Shown one piece after another: positions 29,307-40,679 of a DNA stretch of 64,000 nt. Both the position numbers and the translations under genes were made by a program. The notes beneath the pieces are model-generated. The model made no database searches and was not told the DNA's origin. It worked only from the letters and a program-made list of their open reading frames with translations. Each line of letters starts with the position of its first letter. Positions within the stretch are counted from its first letter, which is position 1. Location: NCBI RefSeq assembly GCF_000149955.1, contig NC_030988.1, positions 3,647,362 through 3,711,361 on the forward strand, given 5' to 3'. The stretch is from Fusarium oxysporum f. sp. lycopersici 4287. Lineage: Eukaryota; Ascomycota; Sordariomycetes; Hypocreales; Nectriaceae.

Positions 29307-32300
29307 TTAAACGCTCCCTCCCCCACTCTCATCCATCAGCTCCGCCAACTTCGAACCGACCACAGGAAGACCCCTCAACTTCCCCTGGATCTTCCCATAT
29401 AAATCATTTATCATATCCTGCGTAAGCCTCAAGCCCCGACGGCCATCACCAAACTGTTCATGAATGATCCAGTGGGTGATCAGAGTCAATGCCGCTCTCG
29501 AGGCTACACCTGCGGGCCCGTGTGTTCCAGCTCTAAGAACGATGGCAGCTAGGCGCAAAAAGAGTGGTGCCAGCGAGGCGAGGTTGATGTCCAGATTACG
29601 CCAGGTTTGTGTAGCTTCTATGATTGTTGTATCTTCGGGGTCCGAACTCTGGCACTCGCCGGTTACTAGACCTACACTTCCGGCAAACTCGGTCTCGACG
29701 AATGGATTCTGTTTAATTTCCTGAGTATCAAAACTTACATATACCTAACGCGATCTTACCTCGAAGATTGGCTTCGACACAGCTGTGAATGGGTCAAGGC
29801 TCGTTATAATAAAATACTCGGCACTCCCTTGCATTAAAGCTGCAATGTCCGGCGGATTGAGGATTCTCTGGTAAAAGCTAACCACATCCGACTCCTGATA
29901 AGTCGCTGTCCCATGACTTCCAAAGTACTCGAGGCCACTTGTTAGAGCCTTGATGTAGAGCCCGATATTCTAATTCAATTAGCCTGTGCTATAGGTCCCA
30001 AGAAGATGGATATTAAACGTGTAGTCTTACAGAAGGGTTAAAATTGCTGGAAAGCTTCTGGTAATCCACCTTTGGGAGCCCCAAGAGGCTGTACTTGGCT
30101 TCAGAACCCCTCTCCTGAAGCACACGGACAATGCCTGCCCAATCTTCAATTGCCTTCCTTGTCAGCCTCGATTCTCGAGTGTTTTCAGTTTTTCTTTGCA
30201 AATATTCGACGCGGCGCAACATCATCTCGGCAAGGGTGATCGCATTAGTGACACCGAATGCGTTTGTATCAGCCCCATCCTCCAGTAACAGGATGACGAG
30301 TTCTTGATGTCCGTAAAGGACCGCGAGCATAAGCGGAGTAAAGCCAAAGCGATCTAATTTGTTAATCCAAGGTCCGTAAACACTCCGATGAATCATGAGC
30401 TCCCTCCATAAACTCATGAGGCGCGATTTGGCCATGTATCGTCTATTTGACGCAGCCACGACATGAAAGACGTTTCTTTCCACCTGTCTGCAACAGAGTG
30501 GATCAGGTAGCTGTTTCGTTGCGGCTTCCCGGAGAAAGTATTTAATTCTGTCCAATGGCAAACCGGGCATTTGGAGGAATTTCCCAAAGCTGGTGATACC
30601 ATCGCCGTTACATGAGTCCAAAATGGCCCCTAGCTCAACCAGGCGGTCCGCCATCGAGAAGAACCCTTCTAGGATTGCTAGCTCTAGAGCGGTCCGTCCA
30701 TAAGAGTCTCGGAGACTGAGATCGACTCCAGCCATACAAATCTCTTCAACAATAGCCAGGTCTCTGTGGCCGGCGGAGGCAGCAAGGTGTAGGAAAGGGA
30801 AGCCGTTCACCTCTCCTTTCAGCACCTCTGTAGCATTATGCTGAAGAAGCACGCGGACTACCGACAGGTTTCCTCGCAGAACTGCTTTCCAGAGCGGGTA
30901 TTTTGTGACCTGCGGCTGTATACTGCGTTTAAGGCAAGGGAAAAGCTCGGGGTAGGAAAATATGAAAGTCAAGAGCCAGGGGTAACTACATTCCGCCGCA
31001 ATGTCGATAACGTCGCTTCTCCCAGCCCATGAGCCCGTCGGCTTCGGCCACATTCGAACGCCCATTTCATGAAGCAGTTTGACAGTTTCGTTCATTGCAT
31101 CTTGGTACCGGGAGCCGTGGATCCTCATGCGATCGACTCTCAGACCCGGATCCAGTGCTGCCATGAGATAGTTCTCGCCATTTACCGTGGCTGGGTCAAC
31201 ACAGTTCGGGTCGCAACAATGGCAGACCGACACTGAGCATCCGTCTACAGAATGAGACGCGGTAAGCGCTGGCCAGAGGGGATAGCGCTCCACTATCATT
31301 CGCATGACGTCAACAAGGTTCAGTTGAACTGCTAAGCAGAACGCTGAATATGTTGGGCCGTTGGTTGTCCTTGGATCATACCACTTGTATGGGTTCAAGC
31401 CGGGCCTCTTAAGAAGAGATTCGACGGCAGGAATGTTATTCCTGCTAATCGCAAAATGCAATGCGGTTTTCCACTCCACGATCTGGCCTTCGACTTCATT
31501 TAGCAGCCAAATTGCATCGTCATCCCGACCATGCCTTGCCAGGGTGTAGACGATTCTGTAAATACAATCGCCACCCTGAGAATCATAAGCGGGTAGGCTA
31601 TGAGCAATTTCTTTGATAACGCCCATTTCGTACTCCGGTTCGTCTAGATTGATGCTTTCTGTCGCACTTTGGCCCCGGCTGGAGGAAGGAAGATCCAGTC
31701 TGGCGCGCAGCTCAATCAGAGCGTATGGATCCCCAGTCAACGCACAGCTCCTCAATGCGTCAAGCAGCCCTTCGCCGTCAAGTGCCGCTTCTTCTGGCCA
31801 GAGAGCTTCTCGTACGTTGCCGTCAAAACAAGCGTGTACATGTGTGTGGTCCAACCAATTGTACGCTTTGGTGGATCTCTCTGCGTCTGTATAGTTACCA
31901 CATCCGTTGAGCAAGGCGTTGGCAATCTGGAGAGCCAGCTGCTTGTTGATAGGGCGCTCCTGAGCCATGATTTCCCATTCGTGTATGACGTTGTTTTGAA
32001 CACAAATTGGGTACGTCTCAAGCCTTTGGACGCTTGCGCAGGCCTACCTCCGTTGTAAGCTTGAATTGGATTACTGGATTATCGCAACTTACCTGGACAG
32101 AGTCAAAGGGAGGTATTGGGGAACGAAACAACTCTCCTTCTTCTATTGTTTGGTCTGTTTCCAACATGATAGCCATTATTGAGCGTCCATCTCTATTTCT
32201 TGGGTCAATGGCTAATCCAAACTGCAAGAGCTTATGGATTTCAAGTCGGTCGACGCCCTGGCGAGCGTTCTGAGACAGCAAGAACGTAAGTTCTGCAGAA

Positions 32301-33498
32301 TAGCGCTCTTGCTCAACAAGGTCTTGCTGTCCATCACCGCCAAGCCGCCCCCTCAAGTTTCGGGACCAGAAGAGAACATCTGGTCCTTCGATAGCAGCAC
32401 CGAAGACAACCAACACATAGCTGTAGATATCGGCACTCATAATATCACTCAACGGGACAAGATTATCTCCATTGCGATGACATTCAGGGGCCGCCCAAGG
32501 GTGTGTGCCTCTGGGGAGTTGCAGTCTGTCCTCTAGGTTTTGGCCGTATCTCGCGGACTGAAAACCGCCAAGCTTCGCACTGAGTTTTCGCTTCTCGCTA
32601 TCCCACAAGATGTAGATATTATCCGGCTTGATATCACCATGTGCTATCAAGCAAGCATGGTGTAAGTGGAAGAGGGCATAAGCTATGTCGCGAAGCAGTG
32701 GCTGCAGAATCTGGAAGCTGACGCTTGGCCGATTTAAGATGAAGTCAGATAAAGTTCCTTCAGTAGCATACTCCTGAACCATCACCGGCCATGACATGTT
32801 GTGGTTCTCTCCATCTTGTTCGAAAAAAATCGCGTGCAGCCGTACGATATGTTGGTGGTCTTTGATAGGCGAGTGACAGAGGATGAGGGCCTCACGGAGG
32901 AATTCCTGATGCCTCTTGCGACGGTCATACGTGTCTGGGATAGATTCTTCTCTATCACGAATGCGTTTGAAAACTACAGCCTTGCAGCTTCTGTCCTGTA
33001 GGTCGAGGCATTGCCTCATCTGCTCCGTGAGCTCTGATACTGCTATCGTACCCGCCACTCCTTTACTTAACTGATCAATGCGAAGTGCGGCACTATTTCC
33101 GAGCCATATCGGGTTTGTCCAGGCGCCGATGTTTTGGGCGAGACTGAGGATTGGTCCAGTACACAACAGATCGGCAACGACGGCCTTCCGTCGAAGCGGA
33201 TCGCCATCTACATCGGAAATTTGGACATATGATGCAGGGTACGAAGAGACTTGCCTGATAGGCAGAGGATGGTCGGACACATTTGAAGTTGCCGAGTCCG
33301 AATAGTGGCAATCTTCGATGGCGCCTTCATATCTCATCTCCTTCAGAGTGTCAATGAAACGATCATAACGTTTTTAGGATGAGGGGGGCGTACCGTGTCA
33401 TCTAGAGCATCTTCCAGAATCTTGCTGTTTGCTGACTTAAAGCTTTCGCAATCGCCGTCGCTCTGGTCGTGGTAGGAGGGAAATTCGAGTGATTCCAT
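29307..33498 (-). CDS. Protein kinase-ankyrin repeat protein, five exons
   Basis: Predicted exons 33498-33394, 33340-32093, 32043-30031, 29969-29760 and 29720-29307 keep frame at every join, giving ~1,329 aa. The start MESLEFPSYHDQSDGD is the first Met. Residues ~150-440 are a kinase: VKLH-like strand (HIVRLHAIFFEQ), HLHHACLIAHGDIKPDNIYI (HGDxKPDN loop), LGGFQSA in place of DFG, HPWAAPE and SADIYSYVLVVFG. GGF instead of DFG may weaken catalysis. Ankyrin repeats fill ~560-1,060 (TALHFAISRNNIPAVESLLK, FPFLHLAASAGHRDLAIVEE, GFTPLMLAVLYGHQELVILL). A helical tail ends GSKLAELMDESGGGSV. The gene is head to head with a homologous gene at 34963. Ankyrin-repeat signalling proteins are frequent among fungal NLR-like and incompatibility loci; the partner is unknown. 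Confidence 0.85.
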
Positions 33499-34579
33499 TC
33501 TCCGTAAAGATCAACTAAACAAGAGTTGAAAGTTGTAAAAGGAAATTCTCCAAAAGATCAGCAGCTCCGGAGTTGTTTGAGCAACTCGCGATGGTAAGTT
33601 CGAGCAAACGTGGGTGTACAAGACAGCCTCGTCAGACAGCTGACCGCAGCTGGCTCGAAGGACAAAATGGATAAACTACAGGGCGACTGACAGGGATTTC
33701 CCGGTGATTCGCCGGACTTATCAGTGCTCATCATATGCGGCAGCCTATAGAGGTCACTGTTGCAAAACCCAAGAAGCATGCTCTAAATGACAAAATGGGT
33801 TAGCACCTGACCTAACTCAGCCATTGAACTAAGGAGCCCCTATTAATAGCTGTGAGTGACGTGCACACCTCTGCCCGTATTAAGGAGAACCGATCTACCG
33901 CCACTAAAAAGAACCCGGTCTAATCCCAGAAGCAGAGTCTAGACTTACTTTTATGGATAAGCCTTATTTATGCTAACTTGTTTTTTCAACCTGCGGCTGA
34001 ATTATGATATGACATGACAGCTGAGAGTGGTAATACAAGTCTGTTCTCAAAAAGCCACTTCGTTTATAATGACGTTACGTAACTAACTCTAGACTAACTA
34101 CCTATCCCTTTAGTGGACATAGCCCTTCAATACGTATCACGCCCCACTTGACCCCGTGTTCAATATTGCTACAAGAGCTTACCCCAGTATAGGGTCAGAA
34201 GACTTGTCACCCTCCTATAATAGCTCGACTTTTACCGCATATAGATAAGTTCACAGTGACTACAGGGCTTATTTATACACATTCGATGCGTACTACCTGA
34301 TTAGCATATTTTGATTGGATAGACTCCCCTGTCGTAGCTATTCTAAAGGGCTACAGTATACTGGCTAAAGTTATGGCAGACTATACTAAGTGTTAGATTG
34401 GCGGCTGGGAATGGGCTCCACTTCCCTTATTGCAATATTATTCTTGTATCCAAAAGAGGGGTGAAACCCCTCTTTGAAAGACTGATCAAAGAATCAAGTG
34501 GACAATAAAATAACATCACAACATTCTGGTCCACACTTGGATACACTCACCCCATCGTATTCGTGCGTATCTAACACTA
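33499..34579. other. Divergent promoter region of the kinase-ankyrin pair
   Basis: About 1.46 kb separates the two divergent starts; the distal part contains repeat copy C. GC is low at 33950-34400 and no ORF with recognisable motifs is present. It probably carries promoters for both genes. Confidence 0.5.
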
Positions 34580-34765
34580 AGTTGTCAACCCCTTCCTCAA
34601 CTAAGCGCCCGACATAGCGGGGTAGTGAGACATGTGGGACCGACAGCAGGCAACAAGCTCGATAAACCTGACGGATGAATGAGCTTTTGTGCCAGCCGTC
34701 ACTCAGCGCCTGTCGTTATGATAGTCTTCTACGCTACAAGTCAAGGGTGGGGGGCTGAAAAACGC
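34580..34765 (+). repeat. Dispersed subtelomeric repeat, copy C (short)
   Basis: CCCTTCCTCAACTAAGCGCC, GCGGGGTAGTGAGACATGTG, GCAGGCAACAAGCTCG and GGGGGGCTGAAAAACG match copies A and D. Only the central part of the repeat remains, just upstream of the second kinase-ankyrin gene. Confidence 0.7.
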
Positions 34766-34962
34766 CCAAGATAAAGGGGCGTCTGGGCACGCCCGAGCTT
34801 GCTGAGGTAAGGAAAACTCGGTGCGATGACCAAGACGAACGTAGCCTCACCTCCAGGCCAGCGGGGCAGGAGTTCTTGCTTTTACTCCTACATCAACTCT
34901 CAAGGTCATCTCCAGCCAAGACGGTGGTACTTGCTTCAGCGTGTACTTTGGAGCTTGCCTTA

Positions 34963-37900
34963 ATGACACTGGAGATGGACACCAACATGACCGCCTCGAC
35001 CTACAGCCAGTGTGGCATCACCGATCGAAGCGTCGCGAGCTCAGCCAGCAACGGTTCTAAAGAGCTCGAGACAGATGATCATTACCAGGTTTTCCTGTCG
35101 ATCCAAAGAATGCTTCGAACATTTTCCGAAAATATAGTCGAATTCCCCGACAAATCCGGCTGGACGCATAGGATAGAACAACCCCTTGGTGCTGGGGGCT
35201 GTTCCTCTGTATCGCGAGTACTTGGTAAACATTCATGGGGTAGAAACCCCATGGCTTTCAAGCGTGTACTGCCCATTCTCTATGAATATGGGGGGCGGAA
35301 TACCAAGGAGGAATTCACGGTACTCCTAAATGAGCTACGAGTCTGCTCGGTGGCCAGAGTGCGCACCCACCCGAACCTCAACACCTTGAATGGGGTATCG
35401 TTTGAACCAATGGACCCAGGTCCAGATCCGACCTTATTCCCTGCGTTGATCCTTGACCCATCACCATTGGGCAATTTGCTCAATCTTATCTCTGACCCAT
35501 TTCGAATGGTTGACGGACCCTACTGGGAATGCAGCGTTGATGTTGCAAACGGCCTGAAAGCACTGCATGAGAACGGCATCGTACATGGAGACATCAAGTG
35601 CGAAAATGTATTAGTGTTTGCGGAACCAGAAAATGCGATTCGTCCCTTTTGTGCAAAGTTGACGGACTTTGGCTGTTCCATGGTTTTGGCAGAAACCGAA
35701 CCATACGCCATGTTGAAGGGCCGCACGATGCCTTACGACGCACCGGAGGCTGATAGAATTATCCCGAAGCATATTCTTCCCTTTTCAGATGTCTACTCCT
35801 TCGGCCTGTTGGTCTGGCGCGTGGCCCTGGATGGAGCCGATCCCTTTACTGATCCAAGATACTGGGAGGAATTGATAGACGGGGAGAGACACTACAGGAA
35901 GTCCAATATTCGCGAAGCAAAGAAAGGCGAAGGCCTTTTGAATTACGCCTTATCAACTATCAGGGACCCCGATCTTCAGCATGCGGTCGAGACGGCTGAT
36001 GCCTTCTGCGAGATCTTGAACATAGCACTCCGGGCCAGGCCAGAGAAGAGGGACCTGGATCGAATCCTTCTCGCCTTTGCCAGGAACAAGAAGTAAGTAT
36101 TTCCCCTAACTAGCCCCATCTTATCATATAGTAACTAACCGCGTCCGTGTAAGCAATTTCAAAACAAGAGACTTCGGCTTGAGCAGCACAGGTGGTTACA
36201 TCCTTAGGCAATTCGTGAAAGCGGAGATCGGCGCCTTGACAGGAGCTTCTGAATCCCAGTTAGGACTTAGTCGATGGCAATCACTTCCAGACACTGCGCG
36301 GTCCAAGTATGCTGCTATTCAAGCCTTGGAGCAAGACGACATAGATTTCCGGGGTCTTCACTTCACCAGACACTCGAGGGTGTTTCGATCAGTCCAGAAG
36401 CTGCTGAAATCTTCGGAAACCCTTCTTTCGGTTCTGGGTCAGGATGTTCCTACATTGGAAACTATCGCTCCAGATTCCACAACTCACCACAATTCCCTGC
36501 TTCCACCGACAGATTTGTTGATGCGCCTAACTCTCAAAGTAAAGGCGCATGCTGAACGACCCGGGTTAAGATTACTCTTAAGTCGCTCGCATCTTTCCGC
36601 AATAAAAGGTAGCCATCGAGCTCTCCGATCGCACTTATAAAGTCAGAATTGCTAACATGCTTTCTAAAGACTTTGCGGCTGCACAGCGTGCGGCAGCCGA
36701 TGAATGCCATAGAATGGCCGATTTCTTGGTCTCTTTACCACCCGGAATAGTCTGTGGCAATATCTTCCCTTTCGTTCCTACCGAACCAGGGTTGCTAACC
36801 TACGATCTCGGATTTGTTAGAACAAACAGCATGCGTGGCTGGAACCCTCGCTGACCCTTGGATCATTTGACGAACCGGGTGGGTTGGCGACTCACGATTC
36901 TGCTTCATTGAACGAACCAACCAAAACAGCCTCACCGCTCTTAATGAATGAACCTTTGGTAAGGTGTCTGCCGAGGTTATACCAATTAACGAAAGCTACT
37001 GATACCTGCATAGGTCGCCGGATTGGACTTCGACCTCCTATTATCCTGCGGCCTCCCTTTCACTATCCAGAAACAGATATATGCTGCTCTTTCCATCCGT
37101 ATCGGATGCGTCCGCACTTCCGACCCCTCCTACCCAAGATACATGGTAGAGAAAGCAATATGTCACCTTCTTGGCTTTGGCGTCGCGAAGAACCACGAAA
37201 TATATCTGTCGGCGCTTGCCGAATGCTACGAATTAGGGTATCGCCCGGCCCAAGTCATCCTCCAACGAGTTCACGCCGCCCTCGGCATTGCCCTTCCGCA
37301 GAATGCGTTGACTTCGCGTGTCTTCAATACAGTGGAAGATGCCGAGTCGCCTGTACGGAACGCACAATGTGAAACAGAGAGCCTTTGTTGTCATCTTGGG
37401 GCTGAGGCAGTCGGCGACAATCTTCACGATGCCGCAACGAGCGGCTCAATCTCAACCGTTGTTGAACTGCTTGCTGAAGGCTCCTCGAATATCAATTGTC
37501 AAAACGCTGCTGGAGATACGCCTTTACTTTGTGCATGCCGATCCGGCCATGCCGACGTTGTCGCCTCATTACTGGACGCTGGCGCCGATGCCGGAATCGT
37601 GAACGCTCTGGGAGAGTCTCCGCTTCATTGGATTGTCAGGGTGGAGGCTCGCGAGATGTCCGCTCTTACGGCCCGGTTGCTAGCCCATGGAGCGAGGGTT
37701 GACGAGGTAGCTAAAGTCAACCACGGGCCATCCCCAGACGTGGCAAATGACTGTCTGGTTGCAGGGACTGCAATCCATCGTGCGGTTGCGCATGGTAATA
37801 AAGACGCGGTCCAAGCTCTTCTGGCGCAAGACGCTAGGGCAGACATCGATGGCGGCCCAATTATCGTCTATGATGGGCATAGTCGGATGTGCGATCCGAT

Positions 37901-39413
37901 TCAACTCGCATGTATGTCACACGAGGCGGAGATTCTCGAAATGATGCTGGATGTCACCCCGTTTTACCCGATCAACGCAAGCTGTGAATCAGAGGTCGGT
38001 CTACTGTACTTTGCTATACAGTGTCAGAATACGCACCGAAGAATGGTCAGACATGGCTCAGACTTTTATTATCGTATGCTGGCTACCATCGACCTTCTCG
38101 TGCGCCGCGGGTCGACGAATCACGTTCGCGGTGACGGCCTCACGGCACTACATCTAGCCGCAACTCACGGCACTGCAGACATTTTAGAGCACCTGTTAAC
38201 ATTGCAGCCGTTTGTTGGCGATATCACCACGCTGGTGGAGGGAAGGTCCCCGTTGCACTGGGCCATCGTGTTGGGTGACGAGGTCAAATTCGACATTCTG
38301 GTACATCACGGCGCTGACACGCTTCATTCATGTCCTGCAAGTTGGCTCTACAAGGCAGATATACCAATTCTCGAGCTTGCAACACGTACTATGCGGAGCG
38401 ACTTCTATTTTGTTAAACGACTTTTTAAGATAAATGGAGATCTTCCACAGAGAGAGAAAGACGTGGCTCTGCGCACTGCATTCGTCACACGCCAATTCGG
38501 CCTTGCGGAGTTTTTACTGAAAAGGGGCGCCGATATAAATGCACAAATTCGCCATACGACGCTGCTTGAAAGTATTCTACCGCGGAGAGGCCTCGGTCTC
38601 GATGGAGTCGAGAACTACATCTCTTTGTGCAGAAAGTATTCCCTGGAAGCTGATGTCGTTGTGATGCCTGAAACCGGGGATACCGCCCTTCATTGTGCTG
38701 CGGGCATTCTGCCGCTGCCCTCCGAGGACAGGTACTCTCGACTTTACACTCTACTGTTTGAGCTTTTTCCCTGCAAGTCCCATCTGGAAGCGAGGAACTC
38801 TAGGGGATTCACACCTCTTCACATGGCGGCGCTTTTCCGTAATGTTGTAGCTATCAAAGCCTTTGTTGAGGCTGGAGCAGATATCAACAGCATGGCGCTG
38901 TTCGAGGGAGTCCCCGTTGGACCAACCCTGAAGGACCTGGTATTCACCGATATATTTGCACCGAACCCCCTTTACGACTTTGATAAACGCAGCCGCAGAA
39001 AGGGTGATCGTGCGCAAGGGGAAATCATTGACCTTCTGAAATCATCAGAAATTCGTACCCGCGCAAAACGCAGCAAGACATTGCGGAGTCAATTCCGCAG
39101 GAATGCAAGTCCGCGAGAAAAGAGAGTATCGGACTTTGTTAGTGTCATGACGCTGCTTCCGGAGAGTCTCCCCATGGGATTTGAAGTATCGATGATGGAG
39201 AAAGTGTGCGACTTGCTAAATATGGGAGCGGATGAGGAACTTGGGGAACTTGTTCGTGAGCTAGAGGGTTCCATGGTAGAGCATGGAAGGAGCGTCCAGT
39301 GGACTAATTTAGAGAAAATCCGGTTTCTGGATCACCAGGGGAAGGCTGCCCTAGAGAAGATCGGTATTCTCGACCTCTATGAGGATATAGATGAAGCAGA
39401 TTCAACGTCGTAA
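34963..39413 (+). CDS. Protein kinase-ankyrin repeat protein, multi-exon
   Basis: Exon 1 34963-36092, exon 2 36154-36608, exon 3 from 36670, and the last exon from ~37016 to 39413; joins 1-2, 2-3 and the last keep frame. Between ~36820 and 36890 the frame changes without a clear intron, so one join or a 1-nt error is unresolved. The kinase part has RIEQPLGAGGCSSVSRV (Gly loop), AFKRVLP (Lys), NGIVHGDIKCENVLVF, LTDFGCSMV and FSDVYSFGLLVWR, so all key residues are present. Ankyrin repeats run through the second half (GDTPLLCACRSGHADVVASL, DGLTALHLAATHGTADILEH, RGFTPLHMAALFRNVVAIKA). The C-terminus is a charged helical region. The layout matches the divergent neighbour, pointing to an old inverted duplication. 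The start was chosen at the first ATG (MTLEMDTNM) of the open frame. Confidence 0.83.
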
Positions 39414-39795
39414 GACCTAGGCGTAAAGAACGGAAACTTATTATGCAGTACCCCTCCACCGGTAAGACCCCTCCACCAGGTTAATATCCCTTTAATAATT
39501 ATTCAAAAGCTATAGATAAGATTAATAGTAACGTACATGATAAGCGGGTGCAACAGACAAGCGAGTGCAACAAAATATCCCGCAATTTACATCTTCTCAA
39601 CTTAATCAATTAATGTTCAACCACCAAATATGTCAGATCCAAATATTGAGGCTAGGATTCTTCTTGTACTTCGTGCCCTATCAACCATTCAGAAATGATC
39701 TACTGTACGCAGTCGTGGTGGTAACATGACAGGATACAACAAAACTGGTCCGTGCACGATAACAGTCCTGTCCGTGCACACACTCTTATCCCTAT
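39414..39795 (+). repeat. Pogo/Fot-type element relic
   Basis: At 39538-39585 is GATAAGCGGGTGCAACAGAC ... AAGCGAGTGCAAC, which resembles a terminal repeat; a similar sequence lies at ~60175-60215. At 39631-39699 a short frame reads MSDPNIEARILLVLRALSTI, matching the start of the pogo-type transposase at 40761 (MSQPNKEGRILLALQALQNN). It stops after 22 codons and joins a piece (CTGTACGCAGTCGTGGTGGT ... GTGCACG) also seen reversed at 57483-57545. Confidence 0.6.
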
Positions 39796-40601
39796 GGCGG
39801 CTAATAGGCGGACGGGTACCCGTCCTTCTAAAATTGGACGGGTCCCGTCCTAGTTTCCATCTTTGGTAAAAATTTTTCCGCTATCGGATTACCTCACGCC
39901 TTGTTCCACTGCCTCAAGTAGTTTGACGAGTCCCATTTACCAGCTATTCCAACAAACCATTGGCTTGAGGTGAATAGCCACGACATATCTGAGTTCCAAA
40001 TTTACTCCAAATTCTACTAGAGCTAGAGCTGTACCACAATACAGCTTTCTTCCTCTTCGATGGCCGAGTACAAGGCTTCTTGTTCATCGATGTCCTGCTA
40101 GGCTATTTCCCAAAGCTCACCGATGCCTCTTCTGCTTGTGAACAGTCGCCCGTTCTCGGTCTCTCTAGCTACTTGTGCTTCGATGCGATCAGGCTCTGCT
40201 TTGTCCTAGTCTGAATAAGCCACCATCTCTTCTTTGGTCCATTCTCTTAGGCTCATTGAGGTTGCGCAGCACCTCCCCATCTGCTTATAATCAAGACACC
40301 AGCTGTAGATTGCTTTTGGATATGCTAAAGGCAGGCCCATTGCTTTCCTATACTGGCGGTTACCTAGTGAGGTTCCCGGTGGCTGGGCCTTATACTAATC
40401 ATCTCTTGACGTGACGTATCTCTGGCGGATTGCTCGTGGATCATCGTATCTCAGCCGCGTTGAATCTGGAACTGGATCTTGCAAGTGTAAGGGTGACGAT
40501 ACTGGCGGTCCGATAGCGGAGCAAACTATACCACATATGGAAATTGGGACGGGACCCGTCCAATTTTAGAAGGACGGGTACCCGTCCGCCTATTGACCGC
40601 C
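39796..40601. mobile_element. GGCGG inverted-repeat element, copy 4 (complete)
   Basis: Terminal inverted repeats of ~65 bp start GGCGG[CT][CT]AATAGGCGGACGG and contain the GGACGGGTACCCGTCC palindrome. The element is 806 bp and flanked by a perfect 9-bp duplication TATCCCTAT (39787-39795 and 40602-40610). Long TIRs with a 9-bp duplication suggest a nonautonomous Mutator-like (MULE) element. The minus-strand ORF of copy 3 is present but has stops. Confidence 0.88.
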
Positions 40602-40679
40602 TATCCCTATAACATGACAGGATACAACGCAACTGGCCCGTGCACGTTGCTAGGTCATCTATATTAGTTATTTCACATA

